Assembly (NCBI GenBank): GCA_029055435.1
Contig: JAIDDH010000093.1
Coordinates: forward strand, 1 to 64,000
Direction of reading: 5' to 3'
DNA from: Acetatifactor sp.
GTDB taxonomy: Bacteria; Bacillota; Clostridia; Lachnospirales; Lachnospiraceae
DNA: 64,000 nt
In this document: piece by piece, positions 8,678-18,039 of the stretch
How the letters are laid out: every line of letters starts with the position of its first letter
How positions within the stretch are numbered: the stretch's first letter is position 1
Position numbers and translations under genes: made by a program
Notes under the pieces: generated by a model
Seen by the model: the letters and a program-made list of their open reading frames with translations, nothing else
Told to the model about the DNA's origin: nothing
Databases searched by the model: none

Positions 8678-10951
8678 ATGTTTGAACAAAAAGCACTTGG
8701 CAGTTTGGATGACTTTTTTCTAGAATATGGGAAGCGACGGGAACAGGGAATATACTTTTACAGAATTAATGGGTATAATGACCATATCAGGGAATTTCTT
8801 GTGCGCTATTATGAAGAAGCCAGAAAGACAGGTGTGGTGATAGAAGGCAAGATTCCCAATCCAGACGAGAAAAATCTGGCATATTATGAAGAAATGATGG
8901 GAATGCAGTTTCAGCTCAGTATGGGATTTCTACTCTCCAGTCTGCAAAAATGGCTTCCAAGAATGAACGACTACCAACGGAAGAATGTGGCGGCGTCTAT
9001 ATATGATACCCTGGATCTCATGCGCAGAGAGGGAAAAAATGACAATATGCTGCGCAATGCCTTCATTAAGTTTATGTGTTGGCTGTATTATAAGTTTGAG
9101 CGGATTGTCAATCAGTTGGGAGAAAACCGGATTCCCAAAATATTATATGAAGGAAGTATCAGCAATTATGAGCTGAAGCTCCTATGTATCTTGTCCGGAG
9201 CAGGATGTGATATTGTACTCTTGCAATATCAGGGCGACGAGGGATATTGTGCGTTGGATCGGGAATCCTGTTTCTCACGGAAATTGGAACTGCCTGGAAT
9301 GGGGGAATTCCCTCCGGGATTTTGTATCAAAGCTTTAAGGAAAGAAATAGAAGAGCGGGCAAATACGGAGAGACTCTACGGTACGCCGCCCAAACTGCAG
9401 AATTGCACCAATGCGTGGATTGAGGGAAAGGGGCTTATGGATGTGCAGAGGCCCGTGCAGCTCAGAGGTCAGGATGATAAATTTTTTTACAATTGTTTTC
9501 TGCGTATGGAAGGCGTGGAGGATAAGCTGACTTATCTGAATGAGCTGTATCGCTTTCAGTTAGAAATGACCGGGACAGGCAGGAATCTGGTCATTGTGGA
9601 ACTGGAACTATTGCCGCCGTCCAATGAAGAGATTGGCGCTATCAAGAGAAAACAATATAATGATGTGAATCAGTTAATTGCTGACCTGGCTGCCAATATT
9701 ATCTTTGCTGCCAATATGGAGCTTCAGAGAATTCTGCGCAAAGCGTTTACCGATGTGGTGTTGGAGGAGGCAAGGAGTCTGGAGGGCAATCTGAACAGGC
9801 TGACGAACAGGACGATTTATCTGCTGTGTTGGCTGAAACGGTTTCAGAATGCTCTGTTTAAAAGATGGGAAAGTCCTCAGGTGGGATGTTTTGTCTATCT
9901 GGGTGGATGTAAGAATGAGAACGAAGCTTTTTTCCTTCGGTATTTGAGCAGATTGCCGGTGGATGTGGTGATATTGACTCCGGATCTGAACAGAAAATGC
10001 TGTCTGCAGGCGGATAATTTGTATGAACTGCATTACAGGGATTCCCTGCAGGTTAAGAGATTTCCCAGAGAAAATACAGATTTGCAGTTGTCAACTGCCG
10101 CATATCATGCGGAGCGGGAATTGGATACTGTTTTGTATCAGGATACAGGGATGTACCGCAATCAACAGTACCAAAAGGGAGTATCTGCCACACTGCAGTC
10201 TATTTATGAAGAAATTGCTATTTTGTGGGATCAGGAATTAAAATATAGGCCGAATTTCAATGTGACAGATTCCGTGGTGACAATGCCTGTGATTTACGCA
10301 AAAGTGTCCGGGATAAAGGAGGGGCAGGCGCAGCCTTATTGGGTTGAGATCAAAAAGCTTCTGACGCCGGAAACATTGCTGATTAAAGGTGCACCGTATT
10401 TGCGTCCGCAAGATGCTAATCCGGTCAGAGCCTATGCGACAGGATTCTTAAAAAACGGGAAGCTGCAGAGGGAGAAGATAAAAGCTCATCCCTGTTACAC
10501 CTACGGTGTTCTACGGGAAGAGATTCAGGAGCATATCCTGGACAAGCTCCAATTATTGCTGGACCGAAAGCTGATTAAGGGCACTTATGAAAACGGTACG
10601 GAATATACGGTAATTGCAACTGTACTGAACATGAATAAAAATCTTCTGCGGATGATGCAGAAATTTGATTTTACCAAAAAAAATCCCAAGATAGTATATA
10701 TTAACACTTCGGAGGCAGTGCTTACTCTGGAGGACAGTATATTGATGGCTTTCTTAAATTTGGCCGGGTTTGATATTGTCTTCTATGTGCCCACCGGGTA
10801 TCAATGTGTGGAAAGATATTTGAACAGTAAAAGTATGGAAGAGCATCAGATTGGTGAATATGTTTATGATTTAACTATTCCCGATTTTGATACGATTTCT
10901 ATAAAATCGCGTCAATCCTGGCGTGAAAAGATATTCAAGAGAGGAGATTAA
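8678..10951 (+). CDS. YceG-like putative component of the TelA/TerD system
   Basis: A 757-aa soluble protein next to telA, the same arrangement as Bacillus subtilis yceG-yceH, and similar to YceG_bac proteins in kind and context. By eye it holds three diverged repeats of about 60 residues, coded near 9063-9243, 9811-9995 and 10611-10803. Each has a hydrophobic helix, a strand ending near Gly, an acidic helix and a final strand with a G/P-x-D-hydrophobic motif (CDIVLLQ, VDVVILT, FDIVFYV). No catalytic motif was recognised. The ribosome site is weak (GGAACTGGA). It ends 3 bp before telA. The biochemical role is unknown. Confidence 0.8.
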   Translation: MFEQKALGSLDDFFLEYGKRREQGIYFYRINGYNDHIREFLVRYYEEARKTGVVIEGKIPNPDEKNLAYYEEMMGMQFQLSMGFLLSSLQKWLPRMNDYQRKNVAASIYDTLDLMRREGKNDNMLRNAFIKFMCWLYYKFERIVNQLGENRIPKILYEGSISNYELKLLCILSGAGCDIVLLQYQGDEGYCALDRESCFSRKLELPGMGEFPPGFCIKALRKEIEERANTERLYGTPPKLQNCTNAWIEGKGLMDVQRPVQLRGQDDKFFYNCFLRMEGVEDKLTYLNELYRFQLEMTGTGRNLVIVELELLPPSNEEIGAIKRKQYNDVNQLIADLAANIIFAANMELQRILRKAFTDVVLEEARSLEGNLNRLTNRTIYLLCWLKRFQNALFKRWESPQVGCFVYLGGCKNENEAFFLRYLSRLPVDVVILTPDLNRKCCLQADNLYELHYRDSLQVKRFPRENTDLQLSTAAYHAERELDTVLYQDTGMYRNQQYQKGVSATLQSIYEEIAILWDQELKYRPNFNVTDSVVTMPVIYAKVSGIKEGQAQPYWVEIKKLLTPETLLIKGAPYLRPQDANPVRAYATGFLKNGKLQREKIKAHPCYTYGVLREEIQEHILDKLQLLLDRKLIKGTYENGTEYTVIATVLNMNKNLLRMMQKFDFTKKNPKIVYINTSEAVLTLEDSILMAFLNLAGFDIVFYVPTGYQCVERYLNSKSMEEHQIGEYVYDLTIPDFDTISIKSRQSWREKIFKRGD

Positions 10952-10954
10952 AGG

Positions 10955-12094
10955 ATGGGGTTGGATTTCACGAAGACGGCGCAGTCGCCAGAGGTGGTTA
11001 CGGTGCCGGATACAAAAAATGAAGTGATGGTAGTGGAGAGCTACGACATTGTTGCGGACAGGGAGCAGATGAATACGCAGCTTGAAAACTCGGCCGAGGT
11101 AGATGCTTTAGTCAGTACCATTGAGATCGATAATCTGGAAAGCATAGTATCTTTTGGAGCGGAAGCGGCGGAAGCTATCTCCAGGGCGTCGGATGTGGTA
11201 TTGAACAGTATGAATATGTCTCAGTTGGATGAATCCAGTGAGATGTTGAATACCTTAGCCAAGATTATGGAAAAATTTGACATTGAGGAGATCAAGGATA
11301 ATCCCAGTCTGTTCGGAAAACTCTTTGGCAATCTGAGAAAACAATTGGACAAGATTTTGAACAAATACCATACCATGGGTGAAGAGGTGGACAAAATCTA
11401 TGTGCAGTTGAAACAATACGAGGCTGAGATCAAACAGTCCAATCGGAGACTGGATGATCTTTTTGATGCAAATGTGGAGTATTATCACCAACTGGTCAAA
11501 TATATCCTTGCGGGAGAACAGGGCTGTCGGGAACTTGAAGCGCATATTGCCAAAAGACAGAATGATATGGAAGTGACAGGCGATGCTTCCATACAATTTG
11601 AGCTGCAGAGTTTGCAGCAGGCATTGATGATGCTGGAACAGAGAACACAGGATCTGCGCACTGCGGAGAATGTGGCAATGCAGTCTGTTCCCATGATCAA
11701 GACCATGGAATTCAGCAATATGAACCTGGTGAGGAAGATCAATTCCGCGTTTATCATCACGCTTCCGGTGTTTAAGCAGGCTCTGGCTCAGGCTATTATG
11801 CTCAAGCGTCAGCGTATTCAGGCTGAGGCAATGTCCGCATTGGATGCGAAGACAAATGAGATGCTGGTTAAAAATGCCAAGAATACGGTGGAGCAGTCTA
11901 AGATGACGGCGAAACTGGCATCGGGAAGCTCCATCAAGATAGAGACTTTGGAGACCACCTGGAGAACGATTGTAACCGGTATCGACGAGACACGCCAGAT
12001 TCAGGAAAAGGCCAGAAAGCAGCGTGTTGAGGATCAAGTAAGACTTGAGAAAATAAAGACCGAGTTTAACCAAAGATATAATATGCCAAAATAA
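10955..12094 (+). CDS. telA: TelA family toxic anion resistance protein
   Basis: A 379-aa, highly helical and charged protein matching TelA/KlaA/YceH: long coiled-coil segments around residues 130-240 and a C-terminal part with FSNMNLVRKINSAFIITLP and the ALDAKTNEMLVKNA stretch. GAGAGGAG precedes the ATG. TelA proteins accompany TerD proteins in tellurite, bacteriocin and envelope-stress phenotypes; the mechanism is not known. It stands between the YceG-like gene and four terD genes, probably in one transcript. Confidence 0.93.
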   Translation: MGLDFTKTAQSPEVVTVPDTKNEVMVVESYDIVADREQMNTQLENSAEVDALVSTIEIDNLESIVSFGAEAAEAISRASDVVLNSMNMSQLDESSEMLNTLAKIMEKFDIEEIKDNPSLFGKLFGNLRKQLDKILNKYHTMGEEVDKIYVQLKQYEAEIKQSNRRLDDLFDANVEYYHQLVKYILAGEQGCRELEAHIAKRQNDMEVTGDASIQFELQSLQQALMMLEQRTQDLRTAENVAMQSVPMIKTMEFSNMNLVRKINSAFIITLPVFKQALAQAIMLKRQRIQAEAMSALDAKTNEMLVKNAKNTVEQSKMTAKLASGSSIKIETLETTWRTIVTGIDETRQIQEKARKQRVEDQVRLEKIKTEFNQRYNMPK

Positions 12095-12124
12095 AATTTA
12101 TTATAAAATAAGGAGGGCAAAGTT

Positions 12125-12706
12125 ATGCCAATCAATTTATCAAAAGGACAGAAGGTAGACTTGACTAAAGGAAATCCCGGTTTGAAGAAGATTATGGTAG
12201 GTCTGGGCTGGGATGTGAACGCATTTGATTCGGGTGCGGACTTTGACCTGGATGCGGCTGCTTTTATGACAGCTGACAATGGAAAATGTATCACGGAGAA
12301 GGAATTCATTTTCTACGGAAATCTGGAACATCCCAGCGGTGCTCTGAAGCATATGGGTGATAACCTGACAGGAGCAGGCGAGGGCGATGATGAGCAGATT
12401 GAAGTAGATCTGACCAAAATCCCCGAAAATGTGTCCAAGATTGCTTTTACGGTTACCATTTATGATGCGGACGTGAGACGTCAGAATTTCGGACAGGTGT
12501 CCAATGCATTCATCCGAATTGTGGATGAGGTCACCGGACAGGAATTAATTCGTTATGACCTGGGAGAGGATTTCTCTATTGAGACGGCAATTGTGGTAGG
12601 TGAGCTGTACAAGAATAATGGTGAGTGGAAATTTAATGCTATTGGCAGCGGCTTCCAGGGCGGCCTGGCAGCGTTGTGCGCACATTATGGCATAGAAGTG
12701 GCATAA
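12125..12706 (+). CDS. TerD family protein 1
   Basis: A 193-aa TerD-domain protein with canonical features: [20 protein letters not shown] near the N-terminus and [15 protein letters not shown] in the middle, both supplying acidic Ca2+ ligands, and a C-terminal [22 protein letters not shown] precedes the ATG. TerD proteins are cytoplasmic Ca2+-binding beta-sandwiches thought to act at the membrane in stress responses. It is closest to paralogue 2 by eye, suggesting recent tandem duplication. Confidence 0.95.
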   Translation: MPINLSKGQKVDLTKGNPGLKKIMVGLGWDVNAFDSGADFDLDAAAFMTADNGKCITEKEFIFYGNLEHPSGALKHMGDNLTGAGEGDDEQIEVDLTKIPENVSKIAFTVTIYDADVRRQNFGQVSNAFIRIVDEVTGQELIRYDLGEDFSIETAIVVGELYKNNGEWKFNAIGSGFQGGLAALCAHYGIEVA

Positions 12707-12745
12707 GAGAATGCAAAGCAAAATTTGAAACAGGAGGATTTAATC

Positions 12746-13330
12746 ATGTCAGTTTCTTTACAGAAAGGGCAGAAAGTCAGTCTGACAAAAGGGAATCCGG
12801 GGCTGAACAAAGTAGTAGTAGGACTTGGCTGGGATGTGAACCAGTTTGACACAGGAGGAGATTTTGACCTGGATGCAACGGCGTTTCTTTTGACAGACAG
12901 CGGCAGAGTATCTACTCAGAGTGATTTCATATTCTTCGGCAACCTGGAGCATCCGTCAGGCAGTGTAAAGCATTTGGGCGATAACCTCACAGGCGCAGGA
13001 GAGGGAGACGATGAGCAGATTAAGATCGATCTGTCCCTGGTGCCTGCCAACATTACCAAGATTGCTTTCACGGTAACCATATATGAGGCAGAAGCGAGAC
13101 GTCAGAATTTTGGCCAGGTAAACAATGCATTTATCAGAATTTATAATGAAGCCAATGGAGAAGAAATTCTGCGTTATGATCTGGGGGAGGATTTTTCTAT
13201 AGAGACAGCGGCTGTTTTTGGCGAATTATACAAAAATGGCGATGAGTGGAAATTTAACGCTATCGGCAGCGGTTATCAGGGCGGTCTGGCAGCATTATGT
13301 GCAAATTTCGGCGTTGAAGTGGATGGCTGA
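12746..13330 (+). CDS. TerD family protein 2
   Basis: A 194-aa TerD protein. ATG 12746 is chosen because CAGGAGG (12731-12737) sits nine bases upstream; an in-frame ATG at 12725 would add seven residues and has no site. Both Ca2+-ligand segments are intact ([32 protein letters not shown]). It is highly similar to paralogue 1 along its whole length, including the [12 protein letters not shown] segment. Confidence 0.95.
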   Translation: MSVSLQKGQKVSLTKGNPGLNKVVVGLGWDVNQFDTGGDFDLDATAFLLTDSGRVSTQSDFIFFGNLEHPSGSVKHLGDNLTGAGEGDDEQIKIDLSLVPANITKIAFTVTIYEAEARRQNFGQVNNAFIRIYNEANGEEILRYDLGEDFSIETAAVFGELYKNGDEWKFNAIGSGYQGGLAALCANFGVEVDG

Positions 13331-13388
13331 GAAAGGGCATAGAGTGTTTCGGGCGGCTGCTGAGAAATAGGAATAGGAGAAAATTATT

Positions 13389-13985
13389 ATGGCAATTAAT
13401 TTACAAAAAGGTCAAAAGGTAAATCTCACAAAGAAAGGATCCGGCGGTCTGGGAGAAATCCTGGTGAATCTGAATTGGAATGCCGGGAAAAAAGGGTTTT
13501 TGTCCGGCCTGTTGGGCGGTGGCGGAATTGACCTGGATTTAGGGTGTCTGTTTGAGCTGAAGGATGGCAGAAAGGGAGCAGTACAGGCTCTTGGTAATTC
13601 TTTTGGTTCTCTTCAATATCCTCCTTTCATCTCACTGGATGGCGATGATAGGACAGGAGCTGCGGCAGCAGGGGAGAATCTGAGGATTAACGGTAATCAG
13701 ATTGCGGATATCAAAAGGATTCTTGTGTATACTTTTATTTATGAAGGTATAGCAAACTGGAAACAGGCAGATGCTGTAGTTACAATTAAGTACCCCGGCG
13801 CAGAAGATATTATTGTGCGTATGGATGAGTTTAATTCCAATAATATCATGTGTGGACTGGTACTCTTTGAAAATCGTAATGATGAGACATTCAGCGTAGA
13901 GAAAATCATTCGTTTCTTCAACGGACATGAGGAGCTGGACAGAGCATTTGGCTGGGGAATGAATTGGAAACCGGGACGTAAGTAA
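13389..13985 (+). CDS. divergent TerD/TerA-like protein 3
   Basis: A 198-aa member of the TerD superfamily whose metal-binding loops differ from its neighbours. It opens with the same INLQKGQKVNLTKKG strand, but the first loop carries a Gly-rich insertion (GFLSGLLGGGGIDLDLGCLF) and the second reads ISLDGDDRTGAAAAGE instead of [13 protein letters not shown]. Acidic ligands remain in both. The pattern is closer to TerA-type proteins. An AGGAG site precedes the ATG. It may play a different role from the canonical paralogues, for example a partner with altered Ca2+ affinity. Confidence 0.88.
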   Translation: MAINLQKGQKVNLTKKGSGGLGEILVNLNWNAGKKGFLSGLLGGGGIDLDLGCLFELKDGRKGAVQALGNSFGSLQYPPFISLDGDDRTGAAAAGENLRINGNQIADIKRILVYTFIYEGIANWKQADAVVTIKYPGAEDIIVRMDEFNSNNIMCGLVLFENRNDETFSVEKIIRFFNGHEELDRAFGWGMNWKPGRK

Positions 13986-14007
13986 AACACATGCAGGAGG
14001 AAAGTTT

Positions 14008-14595
14008 ATGTCGATTAGTTTACAGAAGGGGCAGAAGGTTAGTCTGACAAAGGATAATGCAGGCCTTTCCAAAGTAGTTGTCGGACTGGGCTGGGATGAA
14101 GTCAAGAGAAAGACGGGATTTTTCTCAGCGAAACCTGCGTCTATCGATTGTGATGCATCAGCGCTTGCACTGATTAATGGAAAGCTGACTTATCAGGAGG
14201 ATGTTATCTATTACGGAAATCTTCGGCATCCGACCGGAACCATAGAGCATATGGGAGACAACCTGACCGGTGCGGGCGAAGGAGATGACGAGCAGATTGT
14301 AGTTGATCTTGCGAGGATTCCGGAACAATATGACAGAATTGTGCTGGTTGTCAATATTTATCAGGCAGTGCAGAGAGGTCAGCATTTCGGAATGATTGAG
14401 AATGCGTTCATCCGTCTGGTAAATGCAAGCAATAATACGGAAATGTGTAAATATAACCTGACCGATAATTATTCCGGAATGACGGCAATGATATTTGGTG
14501 AAATTTACCGACATAATGGAGAGTGGAAATTTAATGCTATTGGCCAGGGTACAAATGATCCCGGTTTAGGAGAGCTGACCAGAAGATATATGTAG
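14008..14595 (+). CDS. TerD family protein 4 (TerX/TerZ-like)
   Basis: A 195-aa TerD protein with AGGAGG before the ATG. The second Ca2+ loop ([15 protein letters not shown]) is canonical. The first is changed: after GLGWDEV comes an insertion and SIDCDASALAL instead of the DFDLDA motif. The C-terminus ends GQGTNDPGLGELTRRYM rather than the GGLAALC ending of paralogues 1 and 2. It is the last terD gene before the Ca2+-ATPase. Confidence 0.92.
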   Translation: MSISLQKGQKVSLTKDNAGLSKVVVGLGWDEVKRKTGFFSAKPASIDCDASALALINGKLTYQEDVIYYGNLRHPTGTIEHMGDNLTGAGEGDDEQIVVDLARIPEQYDRIVLVVNIYQAVQRGQHFGMIENAFIRLVNASNNTEMCKYNLTDNYSGMTAMIFGEIYRHNGEWKFNAIGQGTNDPGLGELTRRYM

Positions 14596-14651
14596 TGTTA
14601 GTCCAAATATGAAGATAAGAGGCCTATAGAGATGGGCAGGGAGGTACAAAA

Positions 14652-17303
14652 ATGAAATTTCAAGGACTTTCAGATCAGGAGGTGCAAAGTTCCCGGGAGA
14701 AATACGGTTCCAATGCGATACCTGAGTCTGAACCTACTACTTTTTGGGAAGCCTTCAAGGAGACTTTCGGCGACCCGATGATCAAGATTCTGCTGGTTAT
14801 TGCAGCGATTATGATTGCAATGTTTTTCCTGGGATATGCGGAAATATATGAGCCGGTGGGTACCATTGTGGCAGTGCTGATTGTGGCTTTCGTGTCTGCC
14901 AAGACAAGTGTGGCCAGTGACACCAAGTATCGTCAGCTAAAGGACAGTACTAAAAAAGATACCTGTAAAGTATACCGAAACGGCATGGTTACCGTGATAG
15001 AGGTAGACGAGGTGGTTGTGGGCGATAATGTATTGCTCCAGTCCGGTGATAAAATCCCGGCGGATGGTATCTTGGTAGATGGCGATATCCGGGTGGATAA
15101 TTCCGCGTTGAACGGTGAGGCGGAAGAGTGCAAGAAAAATGCTGCGCAGGGTCATGTGGAACTGCCGGATGAGATTACAGGCGATACTTTCGTGGATCAG
15201 TATTCCCTGTTCAGGGGTGCTGTAGTATTCGATGGAGAAGGTATCCTGGATGTGCGCAAGGTGGGTCTGAAGACCATGATGGGTAAGATGGCGGAAGAGA
15301 TGCAGGAAGAAGAGCCGGACTCACCGCTGAAGGTAAAGCTTGCCAAACTGGCAAATCAGATTTCTACTTTTGGTTACATTGGAGCAGTAGTGATTGCTGT
15401 CCTTTATGTCATTTTCTTTGTGATGAACGCAGGAGGAGTCTCCGAATATCTGGCGTCGGGCTGGTCTCAGATTCTTCAGGATGTGGTAAGGGCGGTTTCC
15501 CTTGCTATCGTAATTATTGTGTGTGCTGTTCCGGAAGGATTGCCACTGATGATTTCTCTGGTGCTGATGCAGAATACCAGTAAGATGCTGGACCACAATG
15601 TATTGGTGCGCAAGGCGGAAGGTATTGAGACGGCCGGTTCCCTGAATATCCTGTTCAGCGATAAGACAGGTACCATTACCAAGGGTATGCTTGAGGTAGT
15701 GGAATTTTTTACTGCTCAGGGAGAGACCATTCCTCTGGATGAATTAAAGAATCATGGAAAAGTGAAAGGTTTTGTGGATGTGGCTATTGGCAAGAATACG
15801 TCTTCCATGTTTGATGCCTCCCACAAGGTAATTGGCGGAAATGCCACGGATCAGGCATTGATGAAATTTATCGGAGAAGATACCTTTAATCTGTTGGCGA
15901 ACAATAAGGAATTTGAGTCCGATAAGTTTCAGGGCTTTAACTCGGCAAATAAATTTAGCCAGGTGCATATTAAGAGCATGGGTAAGACCTTCTACAAGGG
16001 TGCTCCCGAAAGACTGCTGGCAGTTTCTACGAAGGCGTTGGATAAAAACGGAAATGAAGTAGCGCTGGACTTTGACGAGCTGAATGAAAAAATCAATGAA
16101 CTGGCATCCAGAGCTATGCGAGTGCTTGCATTTGGTTATTCTTCAAAAGAGCTTGTGGAGAGCAAAATCAATGAGGATGTGGTGCTGATTGGTCTGGTGG
16201 CAATCCGTGATGATGTAAGACCTGAGGCAAAGGATGCAATCCATGAAGTGCAGGAGGCCGGCATTCAGGTAGTCATGATTACGGGTGACAGGCTGGAGAC
16301 AGCAGTGTCCATCGCAGAGGATGCAGGGCTGATTAAGAGTGAGTCTGACAAGGCATTGACATCTGCCCAGCTGAATAATATGAGCGATGATGAAGTCAAG
16401 GCAATTATGAAAGATATCCGGGTAATTGCCAGAGCATTACCTACGGACAAATCCCGAATGGTTAAGCTGTGCCAGGAGATGAATCTGGTAGTAGGCATGA
16501 CGGGCGATGGCGTGAACGATTCCCCGGCGTTGAAGAGAGCCGATGTGGGATTTGCAATGGGAAGCGGTACAGAGGCAGCCAAGGAAGCCGGTAAAATTGT
16601 GGTATTGGATGATAACTTCAAATCCATTAAGGATGCCATCTGGTATGGCAGAACCATTTACCATAACATCCTGAAATTCTGTAAGTTCCAGTTAGTAATT
16701 AATGTGGCAGCAGTGGTTGTCAGCGCTATTGCTCCGTTCTTCGGTGTGGATGAGCCTCTTAAAGTAACACACCTGTTGTTCGTGAACCTGGTCATGGATG
16801 GACTGGGAGCAATCATGCTGGGCAACGAACCGGCACTGGAGAAATACATGAAGGAACGGCCCAGAAGAAGGGACGAGAGCATTGTCAGCAAGAAGATGAT
16901 GGCGCAGATTTTGACCATGGGGGCATGGCTTACTTTTGTCAGCTTTGTATATTTGAAAGCTCCCTTCTTTGTCAATTTGTTTGATGATGAAGCCCAGCAT
17001 CTGACAGGATATTTTGTGCTGTTTATTGTAAGCGCATTGTTCAATGGATTTAATGTAAGAGATGATCGGTTTGCAATTTTCAAGGGACTGGATGAGAATA
17101 CAGGATTCCTGAAAGTATTCTTTACCATCATATTGGTACAGGCAGCCATTGTGAATGCGGCATTGATTCCTCTGCCCGTCTTCACCTGGATCGGCAATAT
17201 GTTTAGCTGTGTGCCTTTTGGCATTATGGGTTGGATTGCCGTAGTGCTTTTGGCCGTAACCATGATCCCTGTGGATATGGTCCGTAAATGTATTGTGAAA
17301 TAA
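14652..17303 (+). CDS. P-type calcium-translocating ATPase (PMCA/SERCA type)
   Basis: An 883-aa P2-type ATPase. The phosphorylation motif is DKTGT (Asp337), preceded by the M4 ion-site motif VPEGLPLMISL. TGDR and MTGDGVNDSPALKRADVG form the hinge and Mg2+ region. About ten membrane helices are predicted, with NLVMDGLGAIMLGNEP in the M6 region. The family exports Ca2+ at the expense of ATP. GGGAGG precedes the ATG. Its position directly after four Ca2+-binding TerD genes, with an intrinsic terminator after it, suggests it closes the operon and links it to calcium handling. Confidence 0.95.
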   Translation: MKFQGLSDQEVQSSREKYGSNAIPESEPTTFWEAFKETFGDPMIKILLVIAAIMIAMFFLGYAEIYEPVGTIVAVLIVAFVSAKTSVASDTKYRQLKDSTKKDTCKVYRNGMVTVIEVDEVVVGDNVLLQSGDKIPADGILVDGDIRVDNSALNGEAEECKKNAAQGHVELPDEITGDTFVDQYSLFRGAVVFDGEGILDVRKVGLKTMMGKMAEEMQEEEPDSPLKVKLAKLANQISTFGYIGAVVIAVLYVIFFVMNAGGVSEYLASGWSQILQDVVRAVSLAIVIIVCAVPEGLPLMISLVLMQNTSKMLDHNVLVRKAEGIETAGSLNILFSDKTGTITKGMLEVVEFFTAQGETIPLDELKNHGKVKGFVDVAIGKNTSSMFDASHKVIGGNATDQALMKFIGEDTFNLLANNKEFESDKFQGFNSANKFSQVHIKSMGKTFYKGAPERLLAVSTKALDKNGNEVALDFDELNEKINELASRAMRVLAFGYSSKELVESKINEDVVLIGLVAIRDDVRPEAKDAIHEVQEAGIQVVMITGDRLETAVSIAEDAGLIKSESDKALTSAQLNNMSDDEVKAIMKDIRVIARALPTDKSRMVKLCQEMNLVVGMTGDGVNDSPALKRADVGFAMGSGTEAAKEAGKIVVLDDNFKSIKDAIWYGRTIYHNILKFCKFQLVINVAAVVVSAIAPFFGVDEPLKVTHLLFVNLVMDGLGAIMLGNEPALEKYMKERPRRRDESIVSKKMMAQILTMGAWLTFVSFVYLKAPFFVNLFDDEAQHLTGYFVLFIVSALFNGFNVRDDRFAIFKGLDENTGFLKVFFTIILVQAAIVNAALIPLPVFTWIGNMFSCVPFGIMGWIAVVLLAVTMIPVDMVRKCIVK

Positions 17304-17313
17304 AATGAGCCGT

Positions 17314-17352
17314 AAAAAGCAGGAGATCAGGTTATCTGACCTCCTGCTTTTC
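17314..17352. terminator. bidirectional terminator between Ca2+-ATPase and hsp20
   Basis: A long hairpin (AAAGCAGGAG arm with CTCCTGCTTT, plus inner TCAG/CTGA pairs) with A-rich sequence before and T-rich sequence after. It ends both convergent transcripts. Confidence 0.85.
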
Positions 17353-17366
17353 ATTTGTCTCATTTA

Positions 17367-17801
17367 TTAATCAATAGCAATATATTTCTTTTCTTCGATA
17401 GCGGGCTTTGCGTCCTTTTTCGGAACAGATAATTTCAAGACACCATCCTCAAATTTTGCCTTGATGTCTTCCTCCGTCATATTCTTGCCCACATAAAAGC
17501 TTCTGCTGCAGGAACCGCTGTAACGCTCTCTGCGGATATACTTGCCGGTCTTCTCATCTTTTTCATCATTATCCAGGGATGTGGATGCGTTGATGGTCAG
17601 ATACCCGTCCTTCAGTTCTGCTTTCACATCTTCTTTCTTATAGCCGGGAAGACTGATATCCAGCTCATAACCGGTATCGCTTTCCCTTACATCAGTTTTC
17701 ATTATTTCTCCGATGTCTACCCTCTGGAAGTTTCTTGTTGGATAAGCAAATCCAAAGAAATCATCAAATAAATTCTCTCCAAAAATACTTGGCATTAACA
17801 T
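17367..17801 (-). CDS. Hsp20/alpha-crystallin family small heat-shock protein
   Basis: A 144-aa protein with an alpha-crystallin domain from about residue 33: DVRESDTGYELDISLPGYKKEDV, a YLTINA strand, and the family GVLKLSVPKK motif near the end. The C-terminus reads KKYIAID, a short form of the I-x-I anchor. Small heat-shock proteins hold unfolding proteins in solution without ATP. It is a single gene with its own promoter, under a perfect CIRCE element, so HrcA control is expected. Confidence 0.95.
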   Translation of the reverse strand: MLMPSIFGENLFDDFFGFAYPTRNFQRVDIGEIMKTDVRESDTGYELDISLPGYKKEDVKAELKDGYLTINASTSLDNDEKDEKTGKYIRRERYSGSCSRSFYVGKNMTEEDIKAKFEDGVLKLSVPKKDAKPAIEEKKYIAID

Positions 17802-17860
17802 AAGTCATCTCTCCTTTTTTAAATAAGTTTATGATTAGCTGTGTCTTTTGTTCTATACGT

Positions 17861-17889
17861 AATATAACATATGTTTTAGCACTCGTCAA
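17861..17889 (-). promoter_or_regulatory. hsp20 sigma-A promoter
   Basis: On the minus strand TTGACG (plus CGTCAA, 17884-17889) and TATATT (plus AATATA, 17861-17866) are spaced 17 bp. The -35 box sits inside the CIRCE spacer, so bound HrcA would block polymerase. Confidence 0.75.
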
Positions 17890-17902
17890 TGGTGAGTGCT
17901 AA
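17876..17902. promoter_or_regulatory. CIRCE operator (HrcA binding site)
   Basis: TTAGCACTC (17876-17884), a 9-base spacer and GAGTGCTAA (17894-17902) match the CIRCE consensus without a mismatch. It lies about 75 bp upstream of the hsp20 start codon and over the hsp20 -35 box. Confidence 0.95.
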
Positions 17903-17978
17903 TAATTCACAAAATTTTAATAGTTATTGATATATAACATATAAAAGCGGAGAATATTGTAACTGATTGATGTTACCA

Positions 17979-18007
17979 TTGACATTACAACAAAAACAAA
18001 CTATAAT
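17979..18007 (+). promoter_or_regulatory. sigma-A promoter of the Rrf2 gene
   Basis: TTGACA (17979-17984) and TATAAT (18002-18007) are both perfect, with 17 bp spacing. Just upstream is an inverted repeat TGTAAC-N8-GTTACC (17959-17978), a candidate operator for autoregulation. Confidence 0.85.
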
Positions 18008-18039
18008 GTAACAAAATTGGAAGTAGAGAGGTTATGTTT

